Positions 35,399 to 45,387 of a stretch of DNA of 64,000 nt are shown here, one piece after another. Source of the DNA: Jiella sonneratiae (GTDB lineage: Bacteria; Pseudomonadota; Alphaproteobacteria; Rhizobiales; Rhizobiaceae); assembly GCF_017353515.1 (NCBI RefSeq), contig NZ_JAFMPY010000006.1, forward strand, positions 62,001 through 126,000, read 5' to 3'. Each line of letters opens with the position of its first letter. Position 1 is the stretch's first letter. Below the pieces are notes generated by a model. The model ran no database searches and was not told the DNA's origin. It saw only the letters and a program-made list of their open reading frames with translations. The position numbers were made by a program, and so were the translations under genes.

Positions 35399-35568
35399 CC
35401 AAGGCGCCGCTCTCGACCGGGCCGCGCAACTGGGCCATGCTGCCGGAAGGGCAGGCCACGAAACGAGCCGGCCCGAAGCGGCCCGGCTTCAACCATAACC
35501 GGACCGCGCCACGCGCCTGCGCCCGCCGCAGGGCCCGGTGACGCCGCGGTCGCGAAAGGGAGGCGGCA

Positions 35569-36884
35569 TTGAGCGAGGCGACCTCGAACACGTCCCTGAC
35601 CAGGCCCGGTCCCGCGAGCCGTTCGGGCAGCGGCATGAAGGGCTTCATGCGCGCGACCGAGATCGACACGCGCATGCTCGGCATGATCGGCGCGCTGCTG
35701 GTCATCTGGATCGGCTTCCACATTCTGTCCGGCGGCACGTTCCTGACGCCGCGCAACCTCTGGAACCTCTCGGTCCAGACCGCTTCCGTCGGCGTCATGG
35801 CGACGGGCATGGTGCTGGTCATCGTCACCCGCAACATCGACCTGTCGGTCGGCTCGATCCTCGGCGTCACCGGCATGATCATGGCCGTGGCGCAGACCCA
35901 GTATCTGACGCCGATGCTCGGTTACGATTCCGGCCTCGTCTGGCTGGCGACGCTTCTCGTCGGGCTGGTCTGCGGCCTTCTGATCGGCAGCCTGCAGGGC
36001 TTCATCATCGCCTATCTCGGCGTCCCGGCCTTCATCGTCACCCTCGGCGGCCTCCTGGTCTGGCGCGGCGCCGCCTGGTGGGTCGCCTCCGGCCGCACGA
36101 TCCCGCTCACCGACGACAATTTCAAGCTGCTCGGCGGCGGCAGCGACGGCTCGATCGGCGCCACCTGGAGCTGGATCCTGGCGGCCGTCGCCGTCGCTCT
36201 CATCCTGCTCGGCGCCTTCACCGCCCGCCGCCAGCGCCAGCGCTTCAACTTCGCCATCAAGCCGATGTGGGCCGAGGCGGTCACCGTCGGCATCTCGGTC
36301 GTCGCCGTCGTGGTCGCGACGATGATCGTCAATTCCTATCTCCTGCCCGGCCCGCTGGCGCGCCGCTACGCCGAGGCGCGGGGCATCGAGGTTCCCGAAG
36401 GCGGCCTCGACATCTCCTTCGGCTACGCCGTGCCGGTGCTCCTGTTCATCGGCGTCGGCATCGTCATGACCTTCGTCGCGCGGCGCACTCGCTTCGGCCG
36501 CTACGTCTTCGCCATCGGCGGCAATCCGGAGGCGGCGGACCTTGCCGGCATCAACACCAAGCGGGTGACGCTGATGGTGTTCGCGCTGATGGGCATGCTC
36601 GCCGCCGTCGCCGCGGCGATCTCCACCGCGCGGCTGTCCTCGGCGACCAACGCGCAGGGAACGCTCGACGAGCTCTACACCATCGCCGCGGCGGTGATCG
36701 GCGGCACGTCGCTCGCCGGCGGCGCCGGAACCATCGCCGGTGCCATGCTCGGCGCCCTCGTCATGCAGAGCCTGCAGTCCGGCATGGTGCTGCTCGGCAT
36801 GGACACGCCGCTGCAGAACATCGTCGTCGGCGCCGTCCTCGTCGTCGCCGTCTGGCTCGACACGATCTACCGCAGGAGGGCCGC

Positions 36885-36888
<4 letters not shown>
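35569..36888 (+). CDS. xylH: Xylose ABC transporter permease
   Basis: A 439-residue permease of the RbsC/XylH class with about ten membrane segments. The conserved loop [22 protein letters not shown] is at about 83-104, and [16 protein letters not shown] precedes the C-terminal helices. The start codon is TTG 35569 behind AAAGGGAGGCGGCA. It overlaps xylG by 4 bases (ATGA). A long hydrophilic insertion around residues 205-300 is typical of XylH. Confidence 0.92.
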
Positions 36889-37724
<836 letters not shown>

Positions 37725-37857
37725 GCGGGGCGGCGCTCAGGCCTGCGGCAGGACTCTCGCTGCCCGTGGTCCCGCACCGGGCCCCGCATCGGGCCGGAGA
37801 GGGCAGGAGAGGGCGAGGCGGCGCGGACGATGCGCTGCCGCTTCGCCCCGCCACGCC

Positions 37858-38346
37858 TTACTGGACGGCTTTACAGGAATCGCCCGTCTTCGAGTGGATG
37901 TCCGTCGCGCCGTCGTCCTCGGCGGCGCAGGGGGTCGAATATTCCTTCGGCTCGCCGTCCTTGATGCCGCAGCTGATGACGTCCGGGCAGATCCGGCCCT
38001 CGGCAGGGGCAGCTTTCGTTTCGTCGGACATGCCCTTCGACCTGTCGCCGCACGCGCCGGCGCTCGCGACGCTCACCCCGGCCATATGCGCCTCGCAGGC
38101 GTTCGGATAGGTCTTCTGGTCGCAGCCGCAGACCGGGACGTACTCCTTCGTGCAGGCCTGCGGCACCGCCGCGCAGACGCCGGACTGATCGCCGGCGCCG
38201 CAAGTGCCCTTGTCGCCGAAGTCGCAGAACTCCTTCTCGCCGCATTGCACCGCGGCGATCCCGCCGCACATGGCGCCGACCTCGGCAAAGGCCGGCAGCG
38301 TCCAGAGGACGATACCCGACACGAGACCCAACAGCAGTCCACGCAT
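37858..38346 (-). CDS. Secreted Kazal-type protease-inhibitor-like protein
   Basis: A 162-residue exported protein, signal peptide ending near AFA-EVG. A Cys-rich segment follows (CGGIAAVQCGEKEFCDFG), then a Kazal-like domain at about 65-100, including VCGCDQKTYPNACEAH, the pattern of Kazal serine-protease inhibitors. The C-terminal 60 residues add four Cys and are unassigned. ATG 38346 follows AAGGAAGGAAGCA. It neighbours an MliC-type lysozyme-inhibitor-like gene. Inhibition of a target protease is inferred from the fold only. Confidence 0.78.
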   Translation of the reverse strand: MRGLLLGLVSGIVLWTLPAFAEVGAMCGGIAAVQCGEKEFCDFGDKGTCGAGDQSGVCAAVPQACTKEYVPVCGCDQKTYPNACEAHMAGVSVASAGACGDRSKGMSDETKAAPAEGRICPDVISCGIKDGEPKEYSTPCAAEDDGATDIHSKTGDSCKAVQ

Positions 38347-38460
38347 TGCTTCCTTCCTTGTTTCGATTTGCCTGGATTGACCGTCCCGCCGGCTTTGCTT
38401 GGCAACGCGAGGCAGAACGGGCATCTCATGATACAATCAGGAGGCGTATTTCACAATCAG

Positions 38461-38524
38461 GGTGCGGCGGGCAGGGTGCGGCGGGCACGGTGTGGCGGGC
38501 AGAGTGCGGCGGGCAGGGTGCGGC
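38461..38524. repeat. 14-base tandem repeat, about 4.6 copies
   Basis: Units are GGTGCGGCGGGCAG, GGTGCGGCGGGCAC, GGTGTGGCGGGCAG and AGTGCGGCGGGCAG, plus a partial GGTGCGGC. The repeat sits in the spacer upstream of the Kazal gene and could vary in copy number between strains. Confidence 0.85.
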
Positions 38525-38644
38525 TGTCTTGGTGGGGCGGGTCGGGGCGATCGCTCGGACAGCCCGGCCGGACCGGGCAAGGCGACTGGCCCGATCTTGG
38601 CCGCAGCGGAAAAGCTCGGAACGGCGCGCATGGATGGATGGATC

Positions 38645-38679
38645 ATACGAGATCCGCTCGATCAGAGCGGGGCTCGTAT
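38645..38679 (-). terminator. Two-part hairpin downstream of the MliC-like gene
   Basis: ATACGAG pairs with CTCGTAT and CCGCTC with GAGCGG around a GATCA loop, with a two-by-two internal loop: 13 pairs in all. It lies 66 bases beyond the MliC-like stop and has no U-tract, so it may be a factor-dependent terminator or an mRNA 3' end. Confidence 0.5.
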
Positions 38680-38744
38680 CAAGCCCGCGCGGCGAATGAG
38701 CGTCTTTGTCTCCGGCATCACGAAGTGATCTGCCGGAAACCGTA

Positions 38745-39368
38745 TCAGCGGATTTCCCGGCAGCTGTCCTCGATGCCGTCGAAATTGATCGAGACTTCGC
38801 GGCCCTTGCCGCCCAGCCAGTTGCGTCCCGCCTGAAACTGCACGCCCGAGCCGGAAGGGACCTGCACCAAGCGGATTTCCGGGAGCGAGTCGTGCGAGGC
38901 GTAGGCGACGAAGTTGCGCCCCTCGTTGCGGTAGCGCACGGTGAGCGGAATGCCTTCGTTGCAGCTGTAGGCGACGTCGCGCGCCGGCGGCCGCCCGGAG
39001 CCCGGCTGCCCGCCGCCGGCGTCGCCGCCGAGGCCCGAAAGCTGACGGTCCTGCTGCGACCCGCAGATGGTCAGGATGCCGCTCTCCTCGCCGTCGGCGC
39101 ACATCAGGCCGCCCCACTGATAGCCGGTGCGGCCGTTCGGCATGCGAATGAGAAACCAGTCGTAGCCGTCCATCCGCGTCGAGCGCTCGATCAGCACGAT
39201 GCGTTCGTTGAGGCGCGTCGAGCCGACCTGCCGGTAGCCGGCGCCCGGCCCAGACCGCACCTTGCCGCCGTAGGAACGGCCGGAAAGGTTGAGCTGCTCG
39301 GCGAATGCCGGGGTCGCGGCAATGAGCGCCGAGGCCATCAGGCAGACTGCAATCGCGACGCGTCTCAT
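38745..39368 (-). CDS. Secreted SH3-like + MliC-type lysozyme-inhibitor-like protein
   Basis: A 207-residue exported protein with signal peptide (cleavage near AFA-EQL). Residues about 28-95 form a bacterial SH3-like domain (KVRSGPGAGYRQVGST..WFLIRMPNGRTGYQWG). Residues about 125-207 fit the MliC/PliC fold: YSCNEGIPLTVRYRNEGRNF and AGRNWLGGKG, ending in a conserved Cys (SCREIR). MliC proteins inhibit C-type lysozyme. ATG 39368 follows AGGAGAGCCGCC. A longer in-frame start at 39425 lacks support. Confidence 0.75.
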   Translation of the reverse strand: MRRVAIAVCLMASALIAATPAFAEQLNLSGRSYGGKVRSGPGAGYRQVGSTRLNERIVLIERSTRMDGYDWFLIRMPNGRTGYQWGGLMCADGEESGILTICGSQQDRQLSGLGGDAGGGQPGSGRPPARDVAYSCNEGIPLTVRYRNEGRNFVAYASHDSLPEIRLVQVPSGSGVQFQAGRNWLGGKGREVSINFDGIEDSCREIR

Positions 39369-39563
39369 GGCGGCTCTCCTGGTATCTTCCGTTAAGGAAG
39401 GCGCACAGAAGAGGCCGCGGCGCAACCGTCCTCGCCGGAACGATCCGCCATGGCGGCGGCAAGTCCCTGACGACGCAAAGGCGGCGCCGGTATTCGGCCG
39501 GCAAACGTTTTCGTGATCCCGCGGCGTTTCGCGCTTCTCGCCGCCGTCCTGTGCGGAGCGGCC

Positions 39564-40937
39564 TCAGCCGAGGCGGCGCAGCAGGCGCTCGCGCCCGATC
39601 AGCGGCAGCAGCGGGCCGAGTTCCGGCCCGTGGTCGAGGCCGGTGATCGCCCGGCGCAGCGGCAGGAACAGCGCCTTGCCCTTCGCCCCGGTCTCCGTCC
39701 TGATCGCGGTCGTCCATTCCCGGAACGTCTCCGGCCCGGTCTCGCCATCCGGCAGGAGCCGCAGCGCTGCGGCGCGAAACGCCGCCTCCGCTGCGTCGGC
39801 CGGCGGCGGGACGACGGGGTCCCCGAAGACGATCTCCGCAAACACCCGCGCGTCCGGTACCCTGTCGCAGTTCGCCCGCACCGCCTGCCAGAACGCCTCG
39901 CCGTCCGTTTCGGCGACGCCCATGTCCGCGAGCCTGCCGGCGACGGCCGCGTAGGGCAGGGTGTGGACGATCTCGCGGTTGAGGCGGTCGAGTTCGGCGG
40001 GGTCGAATTTCGAGGCCGAAGCGGAGACCGCCGAAAAATCCAGCCGCGCGCCAAGCGCCGAAAGGTCGGCCATCGGCTCAATCGCCCCGGCGGTGCCGAC
40101 GAGGACGGCGAGCGAGGCGAGCGCCATCGGCTCGTAGCCTTCCTCGCGCAGGGTCTCGAGCGACAGCGCGCCGCTTCGTTTCGACAGCCCGTCGCCGCCG
40201 ATGGTGGTCAGAAGGTTGTGGTGGCCGAAGCGCGGCACCGAGGCGCCGAGCGCCTCGAAGATCGCCGCCTGCACCGCGGTGTTGGTGACGTGGTCGTCGC
40301 CGCGGATGACGTGGGTCACGCCCATCTCGGCATCGTCCACCACCGAGGGGAGGGTGTAGAGATAGCTGCCGTCCTCGCGGATGAGCACCGGATCCGACAG
40401 CGAGGCGAGGTCGATCGCCGTCGGCCCGCGGATCATGTCGTCGAAGGCGATGTCCGTGCGCGCCGGCGCAAACGGATCGAGGGTAAAGTTCGGCAGGAGG
40501 AAGCGCCAGTGCGGCTTGCGGCCCGCTTCCTCCAGCGCCCTCCGCTCCCCCGGCAACAGCTTCAGCGCCTCGCGGCCATAGACCGGCGGCAGGCCCCGCG
40601 CGGCGAGGCGCTTGCGTTTTCGGTCGAGTTCGTCCGGCGTCTCGTAGCAGGGATAGAGCAGGCCGGCGGCCTTCAGCTTCGCGGCCGCCGCGTCGTAGAG
40701 CGCCAGCCGCTCCGACTGCCGGGCGATCCGGTGCGGTTCGATGCCGATCCAGGCGAGGTCCTTCTCGATGCGGTCGGCATTTTCGCGCGTCGAGCGCTGC
40801 CTGTCGGTGTCGTCGAAGCGCAGCACGAAGTGGCCGCCCTCGCGCATGGCGAACAGCCAGTTGAACAGGGCGGTGCGCAGGTTGCCGATATGGAGCCGGC
40901 CGGTCGGCGACGGCGCGAAGCGGAGGATGACGGACAT
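39564..40937 (-). CDS. gltX: Glutamyl-tRNA synthetase (GltX paralogue)
   Basis: A 457-residue class I synthetase with the HIGN motif at 16-19 and a KMSKS-like LSKRSG loop. Several alphaproteobacteria carry two GltX proteins, one of which charges tRNA-Gln with glutamate for later amidation. The SKRSG form and length resemble the second copy, but which tRNA it charges cannot be read from sequence alone. It is a single gene with no coupled neighbour. Confidence 0.9.
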   Translation of the reverse strand: MSVILRFAPSPTGRLHIGNLRTALFNWLFAMREGGHFVLRFDDTDRQRSTRENADRIEKDLAWIGIEPHRIARQSERLALYDAAAAKLKAAGLLYPCYETPDELDRKRKRLAARGLPPVYGREALKLLPGERRALEEAGRKPHWRFLLPNFTLDPFAPARTDIAFDDMIRGPTAIDLASLSDPVLIREDGSYLYTLPSVVDDAEMGVTHVIRGDDHVTNTAVQAAIFEALGASVPRFGHHNLLTTIGGDGLSKRSGALSLETLREEGYEPMALASLAVLVGTAGAIEPMADLSALGARLDFSAVSASASKFDPAELDRLNREIVHTLPYAAVAGRLADMGVAETDGEAFWQAVRANCDRVPDARVFAEIVFGDPVVPPPADAAEAAFRAAALRLLPDGETGPETFREWTTAIRTETGAKGKALFLPLRRAITGLDHGPELGPLLPLIGRERLLRRLG

Positions 40938-41032
40938 GGCGAGCGACCTACACGAAAGCGGCAGGCGCCGGAAGTCTGCGGCGCCAGGCTGTTCGACGCG
41001 GCGTCATCCGCTAAGGCGCGCCGCCCGCCCGA

Positions 41033-42316
41033 TCAGCGCCGGCGCGGCTGCGGGTCGATCCGGTCGATGCCGCGCTCCGTCAGGCCCGCCGCCGGATCAG
41101 CGGCGGTGGTCGCGGCGGCGCGGCGGCGGAGCGCCAGCATCGCCATGACGCAGGAGATGGCGAGGCAGTAAGCGCCCATCGCGCCGATCTGCAGCGGGTA
41201 GGAGACCTGCCGGTCGATCAGGACGCCGGTAACGCCGGGGCCGAGCGCCGAAGCGAGAACCATCAGCGCCACCGTCACCGAGCGCACCGAGCCGAGATGT
41301 TTCGTGCCGTAGAGCTCCGGCCAGAGCGCCCCGAGCAGCGTCGAGGAAAAGCCGTTGGAGATCCCCAACAGCACCATGAAGACGAAGATCGCCGCCACCG
41401 CCGAAAAGCCGGAGACGACGAAGCAGGCGAGCGCCATGGGCAAAAGGAAGAAGGGCAGCAGCCGCACCGCCGAGAAGCGGTCGACCAGCGCGCCGCAGAG
41501 AAGGGCGAAGACCACCGTCGTCGCCGACATCAGGGCAAAACCCGAGGCGAAGACCTCAATCGGCCAGCCGCGCAGCTCGGTCAGATAGACCTGGTGGAAG
41601 AACAGGGTCGTGCCGATGAAGGGCGGGGCAAGGACGGCCGAAGCCACCAGCCAGAAGGTCGGCGAGGCGACGACCTCGCGCATCGTCCAGTCGCGCACCG
41701 CCGGTTTCTGCTTCGACTGCGGTTCGGACTGCGGGTCCCGGTCCCGCAGCGTCGCATAGACGACCACCGGCAGGGCGACGGCGAGGAGCACGGCGCCGCA
41801 GGCGAGCCAGGTGCCGCGCCAGCCGAGCGCCCCCGCGACGAGGACGAAGACCAGCGGAAACAGGCCCGTGCCGACGTGGAAGCCGAGCGAGATGATCGCC
41901 ATCGCCCGGCCGCGATTGGCGGCGAACCAGCGGCCGGTCGCCGTCATCGCCGTCTCGGTCATCATCCCCTGGCCGAACAGCCGCAGCAGGTAGAGCGCGA
42001 GGAAGAGGATCGGCAGGCTGGCGACCGAGGACATCAGCGCCGTCGCCAGCGCCAGGCAGACGACCGTCGCCGCCGCCACCTGCCAGGCCCTGAACCGGTC
42101 GAGCGTCCAGCCGAGGGCGGGCAGCGTCGCGGCGCTCGCCAGCGTCGCCGCCATGTAGATCAGCCCGAAATCGCCGTTCGAAAGGCCGAACTCCCGGCGG
42201 ATGTCGCCGTTGGAGAGCGAGATGTAGAAGGTCTGCCCGAAGGACGAGAAGAAGCAGAGCAGGAAGCCGCCGGCGAGCCAGCGGGCGTTCCGGCCCATGA
42301 AGGTGAGGAACTGCAT
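41033..42316 (-). CDS. MFS transporter
   Basis: A 427-residue protein with twelve predicted membrane helices and the loop-2 region DRFRAWQVAA (MFS signature-like, ALGWTLDRFRAW). The middle loop carries a charged RDRDPQSEPQSKQKP segment. The substrate is unknown. Because it lies beside tcuBA, and tricarballylate uptake in Salmonella uses an MFS protein (TcuC), a tricarboxylate or dicarboxylate is one option; a remnant TRAP permease sits in between. ATG 42316 is used; a TTG at 42358 would add 14 residues. Confidence 0.8.
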   Translation of the reverse strand: MQFLTFMGRNARWLAGGFLLCFFSSFGQTFYISLSNGDIRREFGLSNGDFGLIYMAATLASAATLPALGWTLDRFRAWQVAAATVVCLALATALMSSVASLPILFLALYLLRLFGQGMMTETAMTATGRWFAANRGRAMAIISLGFHVGTGLFPLVFVLVAGALGWRGTWLACGAVLLAVALPVVVYATLRDRDPQSEPQSKQKPAVRDWTMREVVASPTFWLVASAVLAPPFIGTTLFFHQVYLTELRGWPIEVFASGFALMSATTVVFALLCGALVDRFSAVRLLPFFLLPMALACFVVSGFSAVAAIFVFMVLLGISNGFSSTLLGALWPELYGTKHLGSVRSVTVALMVLASALGPGVTGVLIDRQVSYPLQIGAMGAYCLAISCVMAMLALRRRAAATTAADPAAGLTERGIDRIDPQPRRR

Positions 42317-42448
42317 GATCGGTCCGGGATGCGGAAACGCGCCGAAATCCTCCGGCAAACGTGCATAGCATCGAACGGCACGGGGGCGAAACCGGGCGGC
42401 GGCATGGACCGGCGGCCCTTCGCCCGGTCGCGGGTGCCGCCGCCGCGC

Positions 42449-42706
42449 TCAGTTCACCAGATCGGGGAGGTAGAGCGCGAGCTGCGGGAACAGCATGACG
42501 AGGATCAGGCCGACGATGCCCATCAAAGCGTAGGGGAGGGAGCCGGTCAGCACCTCGCGGATCGAGTAGTCGTCCCTGAGCGACTGGACGACGAAGAGTT
42601 TCATGCCGACCGGCGGCGTCACGGCGCCGATCTCCATGTTGATGACCAGGATCACGCCGAACCCGTCTCGGCCGGCATTCCAGGTCGCAGGAGCCTGTGC
42701 GGCCAT
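42449..42706 (-). pseudogene. C-terminal remnant of a TRAP transporter large permease (DctM)
   Basis: Only about 72 residues at the end of a DctM-type permease remain: FGVILVINMEIGAVTPPVGM, then a final membrane helix and stop. The family is usually 420-440 residues long, so five-sixths of the gene is missing. The 12 residues before the match look like noise. It abuts the tcuB stop by five bases, which suggests that the ancestor encoded a TRAP importer in the tricarballylate operon. Confidence 0.8.
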
Positions 42707-42711
42707 GCCGT

Positions 42712-43830
42712 TCAGCCGGCGGCCTCGCCGACGGAATGCCCGGCGCGCCGCTCCATGGCGTGGCGGACGAGGGCGCCGAAGCGGTAGAGCCCGTGCACGA
42801 ACTTGCCGTAGGGCATGGTCAGGAAGAACGCGAAGACGACGCCGAGATGCACCGCGAGCAGCGTTCCCATGGCCGGCGTCGCCCGCAGGAGGAGGAGCAG
42901 GAGCCCGGTGACGCCGAGGAGGAAGAGCATCGCCAGGAAGGCGACGTCCATGCCGTAGCGGCCGGTGTCCGCCATCGCCGGGTCGCGCCTCGTCTTGGCG
43001 GCGAAAAGGCCGAGCGGCCCGACGACGAGGCCGCAGCCGCCGACGAAGCCGAGCACGACCGGCACGCTGTACCAGGCGTAGGGCGCCTCCCAGCCGAAGA
43101 GATAATGGGCGAGCGTCGCCGAACAGGTGGAGGCGAAGCACAGGAGGAAGCCGTAGAAGGTGGCGTGGTGGTAGTGCCTGCGCCGGTCGGTCGGACGCTC
43201 GTCCTCGTTCATGCAGCCGACGCCGCCGCCGTCGAGATAGCGCAGCCGCCCGGCATCCTTGACCGCCTGCCAGAGCGAGCCGCCGCCGACCGCCTCGCCG
43301 GAGGCGCCGATGTCCTTCCAGAAGGCGCGAAATCCCATCGTCAGGGCGACGATCGCATAGAGGAAGGCGAGGCCGAACAGCCATGCCATCGCGGCATGCG
43401 GCATGATCCTGTAGAAGGCGCCTTCGCCGTGCTGGGCCGAGAACATCACGCCCGGATCGCTCCAGGCCATGAAGCCGAAGAGGAAGGCGGCGACGCCGAG
43501 GGCCGCGGCCAGCGCGACGGCGAGGCCGTTCTTCTCGAACATCGGCGCGAAGGCCTGCGGCCAGACATAGGCGCGATAGGAGCCGGCGCGCACCTTCGAC
43601 AGGGTTTGCGGGACGTTGACGGCGAACTCGTGCGGCGGCGCGTACTGGCAGTCGAAGTAGCAGGCGCCGCACTGATGGCAGAGATTGGCGAGATAGTTGA
43701 GGTCGCCGTCGAGGAAGGTGCGGCGCAGCTCCATCGCCGGGAACACCGCGCAGAGCCCCTCGCAATAGCGGCAGGCATTGCAGATCCGCATCAGCCGGTC
43801 GGCCTCGGCGTGGTCCTCAGTTGCGAACAT
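42712..43830 (-). CDS. tcuB: Tricarballylate utilisation protein TcuB (4Fe-4S membrane protein)
   Basis: A 372-residue protein. The N-terminus has two ferredoxin-like Cys groups (CNACRYCEGLC and CHQCGACYFDC) for two [4Fe-4S] clusters. Six or more membrane helices follow, with histidines that may hold haem (LFGLAFLYAIV to FVHGLYRF). TcuB reoxidises the FAD of TcuA and passes electrons to the quinone pool. It overlaps tcuA by 14 bases. Confidence 0.9.
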   Translation of the reverse strand: MFATEDHAEADRLMRICNACRYCEGLCAVFPAMELRRTFLDGDLNYLANLCHQCGACYFDCQYAPPHEFAVNVPQTLSKVRAGSYRAYVWPQAFAPMFEKNGLAVALAAALGVAAFLFGFMAWSDPGVMFSAQHGEGAFYRIMPHAAMAWLFGLAFLYAIVALTMGFRAFWKDIGASGEAVGGGSLWQAVKDAGRLRYLDGGGVGCMNEDERPTDRRRHYHHATFYGFLLCFASTCSATLAHYLFGWEAPYAWYSVPVVLGFVGGCGLVVGPLGLFAAKTRRDPAMADTGRYGMDVAFLAMLFLLGVTGLLLLLLRATPAMGTLLAVHLGVVFAFFLTMPYGKFVHGLYRFGALVRHAMERRAGHSVGEAAG

Positions 43831-45226
43831 GGTGGCCTGCTTCCCGTCCCGCGATGCGGCCGAACACCGCTCCGATGGTCATGCCGATGCCGGCGAGATA
43901 GCCCTTCCCGAGCACGTTGCCGGCCATGATCTCTCCCGCCGCGAACATGTTCGCGGAGGGCTTTCCGTCGTCCATCACGATCTGCGCCCGGCGGTTCACG
44001 CGCACGCCGAGATAGGTGAAGGTGATGCCCGGCCGCAGCGGATAGGCGTAGAAGGGCGGTTCGGCGATCGGCCGCGCCCAATGCGTCTTTTCCGGCGCCA
44101 GCCCCTCGGTGCGGCAATCGTCGAGGGCGGCAGGGTCGAAGCTTCCCGGCCGGACCGCGGCGTTGAAGCTTTCGACCGTGTGCCGCAGCGCCGCCGGGTC
44201 GAGCTCGAGCCTGCCCGCGAGCTCCTCGATGCTCGCCGCCTCGATCGGCGGGAACACCGAGGGCATGAACTTGTCGATCGAGGTCCGGTCGATGATCGCA
44301 TAGGCGATCTGCTCGGGCTGGGCGGCGACGAGCCGGCCCCAGATCGCGTAGCGCTTCGGCCAGAAATCCTCGCCCTCGTCGTAGAAGCGCTCGGCCGCGC
44401 GATTGACCACGATGCCGAAGACGACGCAGTCGAGGCGGGTGGAGATGCCGCCGTCGAACTTCGGTGCGCGGGCGTCGATCGCGACGGCGTGGCACTGTTT
44501 CGGATCGCCGATCGGCCTGACCCCGCGATCGAGCAGCAGGCGCAGCATCGAGCCGCGATTGTAGGGCGTGCCGCGGATCAGGAAGTTCTTCGCCTCCGGT
44601 CCCCAGGCTTCGGTCAGCCACTCGATGTTCGCCTCGAAGCCGCCGGCCGCCGCCACCAGCGCCTTGGCCGCGATCCGATGGCGGGTCCCGCCGTGCGATA
44701 CGGTGGCGGAAAGGAAGAAGCCGTCCTCGATCTCGACGTCGACGACTTCCGCCTCGTACACCACCCTGACGCCCAGCGCCTCGGCCGTGCGGTAGAGCGC
44801 GTTGATCATCGCCCGGCCGCCGCCGAGGAAGAAGGCGTTGGTGCGTCCGAGCGACAGCGTGCCGCCGAGCGACGGCTGGAAGCGCACCCCCTGCTCGTTC
44901 ATGTAGTCCCAGAGTTCCTTCGACTGCGCGATGGTGAAGCGGGCGAGCTCCTCGTCGGTCTCGCCGCCGGTCACCCGCATCAGGTCGTCCCAGAACTCCT
45001 CTTCCGGGTAGGGCCCGGTCAGCACCTCGTTGCCCTCGTCGTGGGCGCAGCGCAGGTTGCGGGTGTGGCGGGTGTTGCCGCCGCGGTAGAACTTCGGCGC
45101 CGCCTCGACCACCAGCACCCGCGCGCCGGCGCGCGCCGCGTTGATCGCCGCGCACAGCGCCGCGTTGCCGCCACCGGCCACCAGCACGTCGGCGCCCGCT
45201 GTCAGAAGCTCGGATGGTTCGGCCAT
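43817..45226 (-). CDS. tcuA: FAD-dependent tricarballylate dehydrogenase TcuA
   Basis: A 469-residue flavoprotein of the fumarate-reductase/succinate-dehydrogenase superfamily. The dinucleotide-binding motif VLVAGGGNAALCAAINAARAG lies near the start. The family's GGNTRHTRNLR segment and the C-terminal AGEIMAGNVLGKGYLAGIGM match TcuA. It oxidises tricarballylate to cis-aconitate. ATG 45226 follows GCGGGGGGCA. It is divergent from the GntR gene across a 161-base control region. Confidence 0.9.
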   Translation of the reverse strand: MAEPSELLTAGADVLVAGGGNAALCAAINAARAGARVLVVEAAPKFYRGGNTRHTRNLRCAHDEGNEVLTGPYPEEEFWDDLMRVTGGETDEELARFTIAQSKELWDYMNEQGVRFQPSLGGTLSLGRTNAFFLGGGRAMINALYRTAEALGVRVVYEAEVVDVEIEDGFFLSATVSHGGTRHRIAAKALVAAAGGFEANIEWLTEAWGPEAKNFLIRGTPYNRGSMLRLLLDRGVRPIGDPKQCHAVAIDARAPKFDGGISTRLDCVVFGIVVNRAAERFYDEGEDFWPKRYAIWGRLVAAQPEQIAYAIIDRTSIDKFMPSVFPPIEAASIEELAGRLELDPAALRHTVESFNAAVRPGSFDPAALDDCRTEGLAPEKTHWARPIAEPPFYAYPLRPGITFTYLGVRVNRRAQIVMDDGKPSANMFAAGEIMAGNVLGKGYLAGIGMTIGAVFGRIAGREAGHHVRN

Positions 45227-45259
45227 TGCCCCCCGCACTGCCGGTCTCGTGATATGAAT

Positions 45260-45275
45260 GTATGCCGAGGTATAC
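45260..45275. promoter_or_regulatory. Operator-like inverted repeat between tcuA and the GntR gene
   Basis: GTATGCC and GGTATAC are inverted with one mismatch around GA. This size and spacing fit sites bound by FadR-type GntR regulators, one of which is encoded next to it. It lies 34 bases upstream of the tcuA start. Confidence 0.5.
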
Positions 45276-45387
45276 GATCGTCGGCGCGTGTCAAGCGGGG
45301 CGGAACGCCGCGTGCAAAGCGCGCGCGCTTCGGATACCCCGGCATCACCGCATGCCGGGCGGCTGGAGAGAGGCAGGGAGGGACGGG

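Larger units (their letters stand above)
38347..38744. other. Intergenic region with tandem repeats and a long hairpin
   Basis: No gene is supported in these 398 bases between two secreted-protein genes on the same strand. It contains the 14-base tandem repeat at 38461-38524 and the hairpin at 38645-38679. The Kazal gene promoter must lie near 38350-38450, where the sequence is relatively AT-rich (ATGATACAATCAGG). Confidence 0.5.

Noticed and set aside
37725-37857. Terminator between xylG and the Kazal gene
   Set aside because: Only short bulged GGCCC/GGGCC stems without a T-run were found; too weak to annotate.
38461-38524. Short CRISPR-like repeat array
   Set aside because: Units are contiguous 14-mers with no spacers and there are no cas genes nearby; it is a simple tandem repeat.
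42449-43765. Minus-strand open frame of 438 codons, close to full DctM length
   Set aside because: Only the last 72 residues match DctM; the rest is an out-of-frame reading of tcuB. The length is coincidental and the gene is a remnant.
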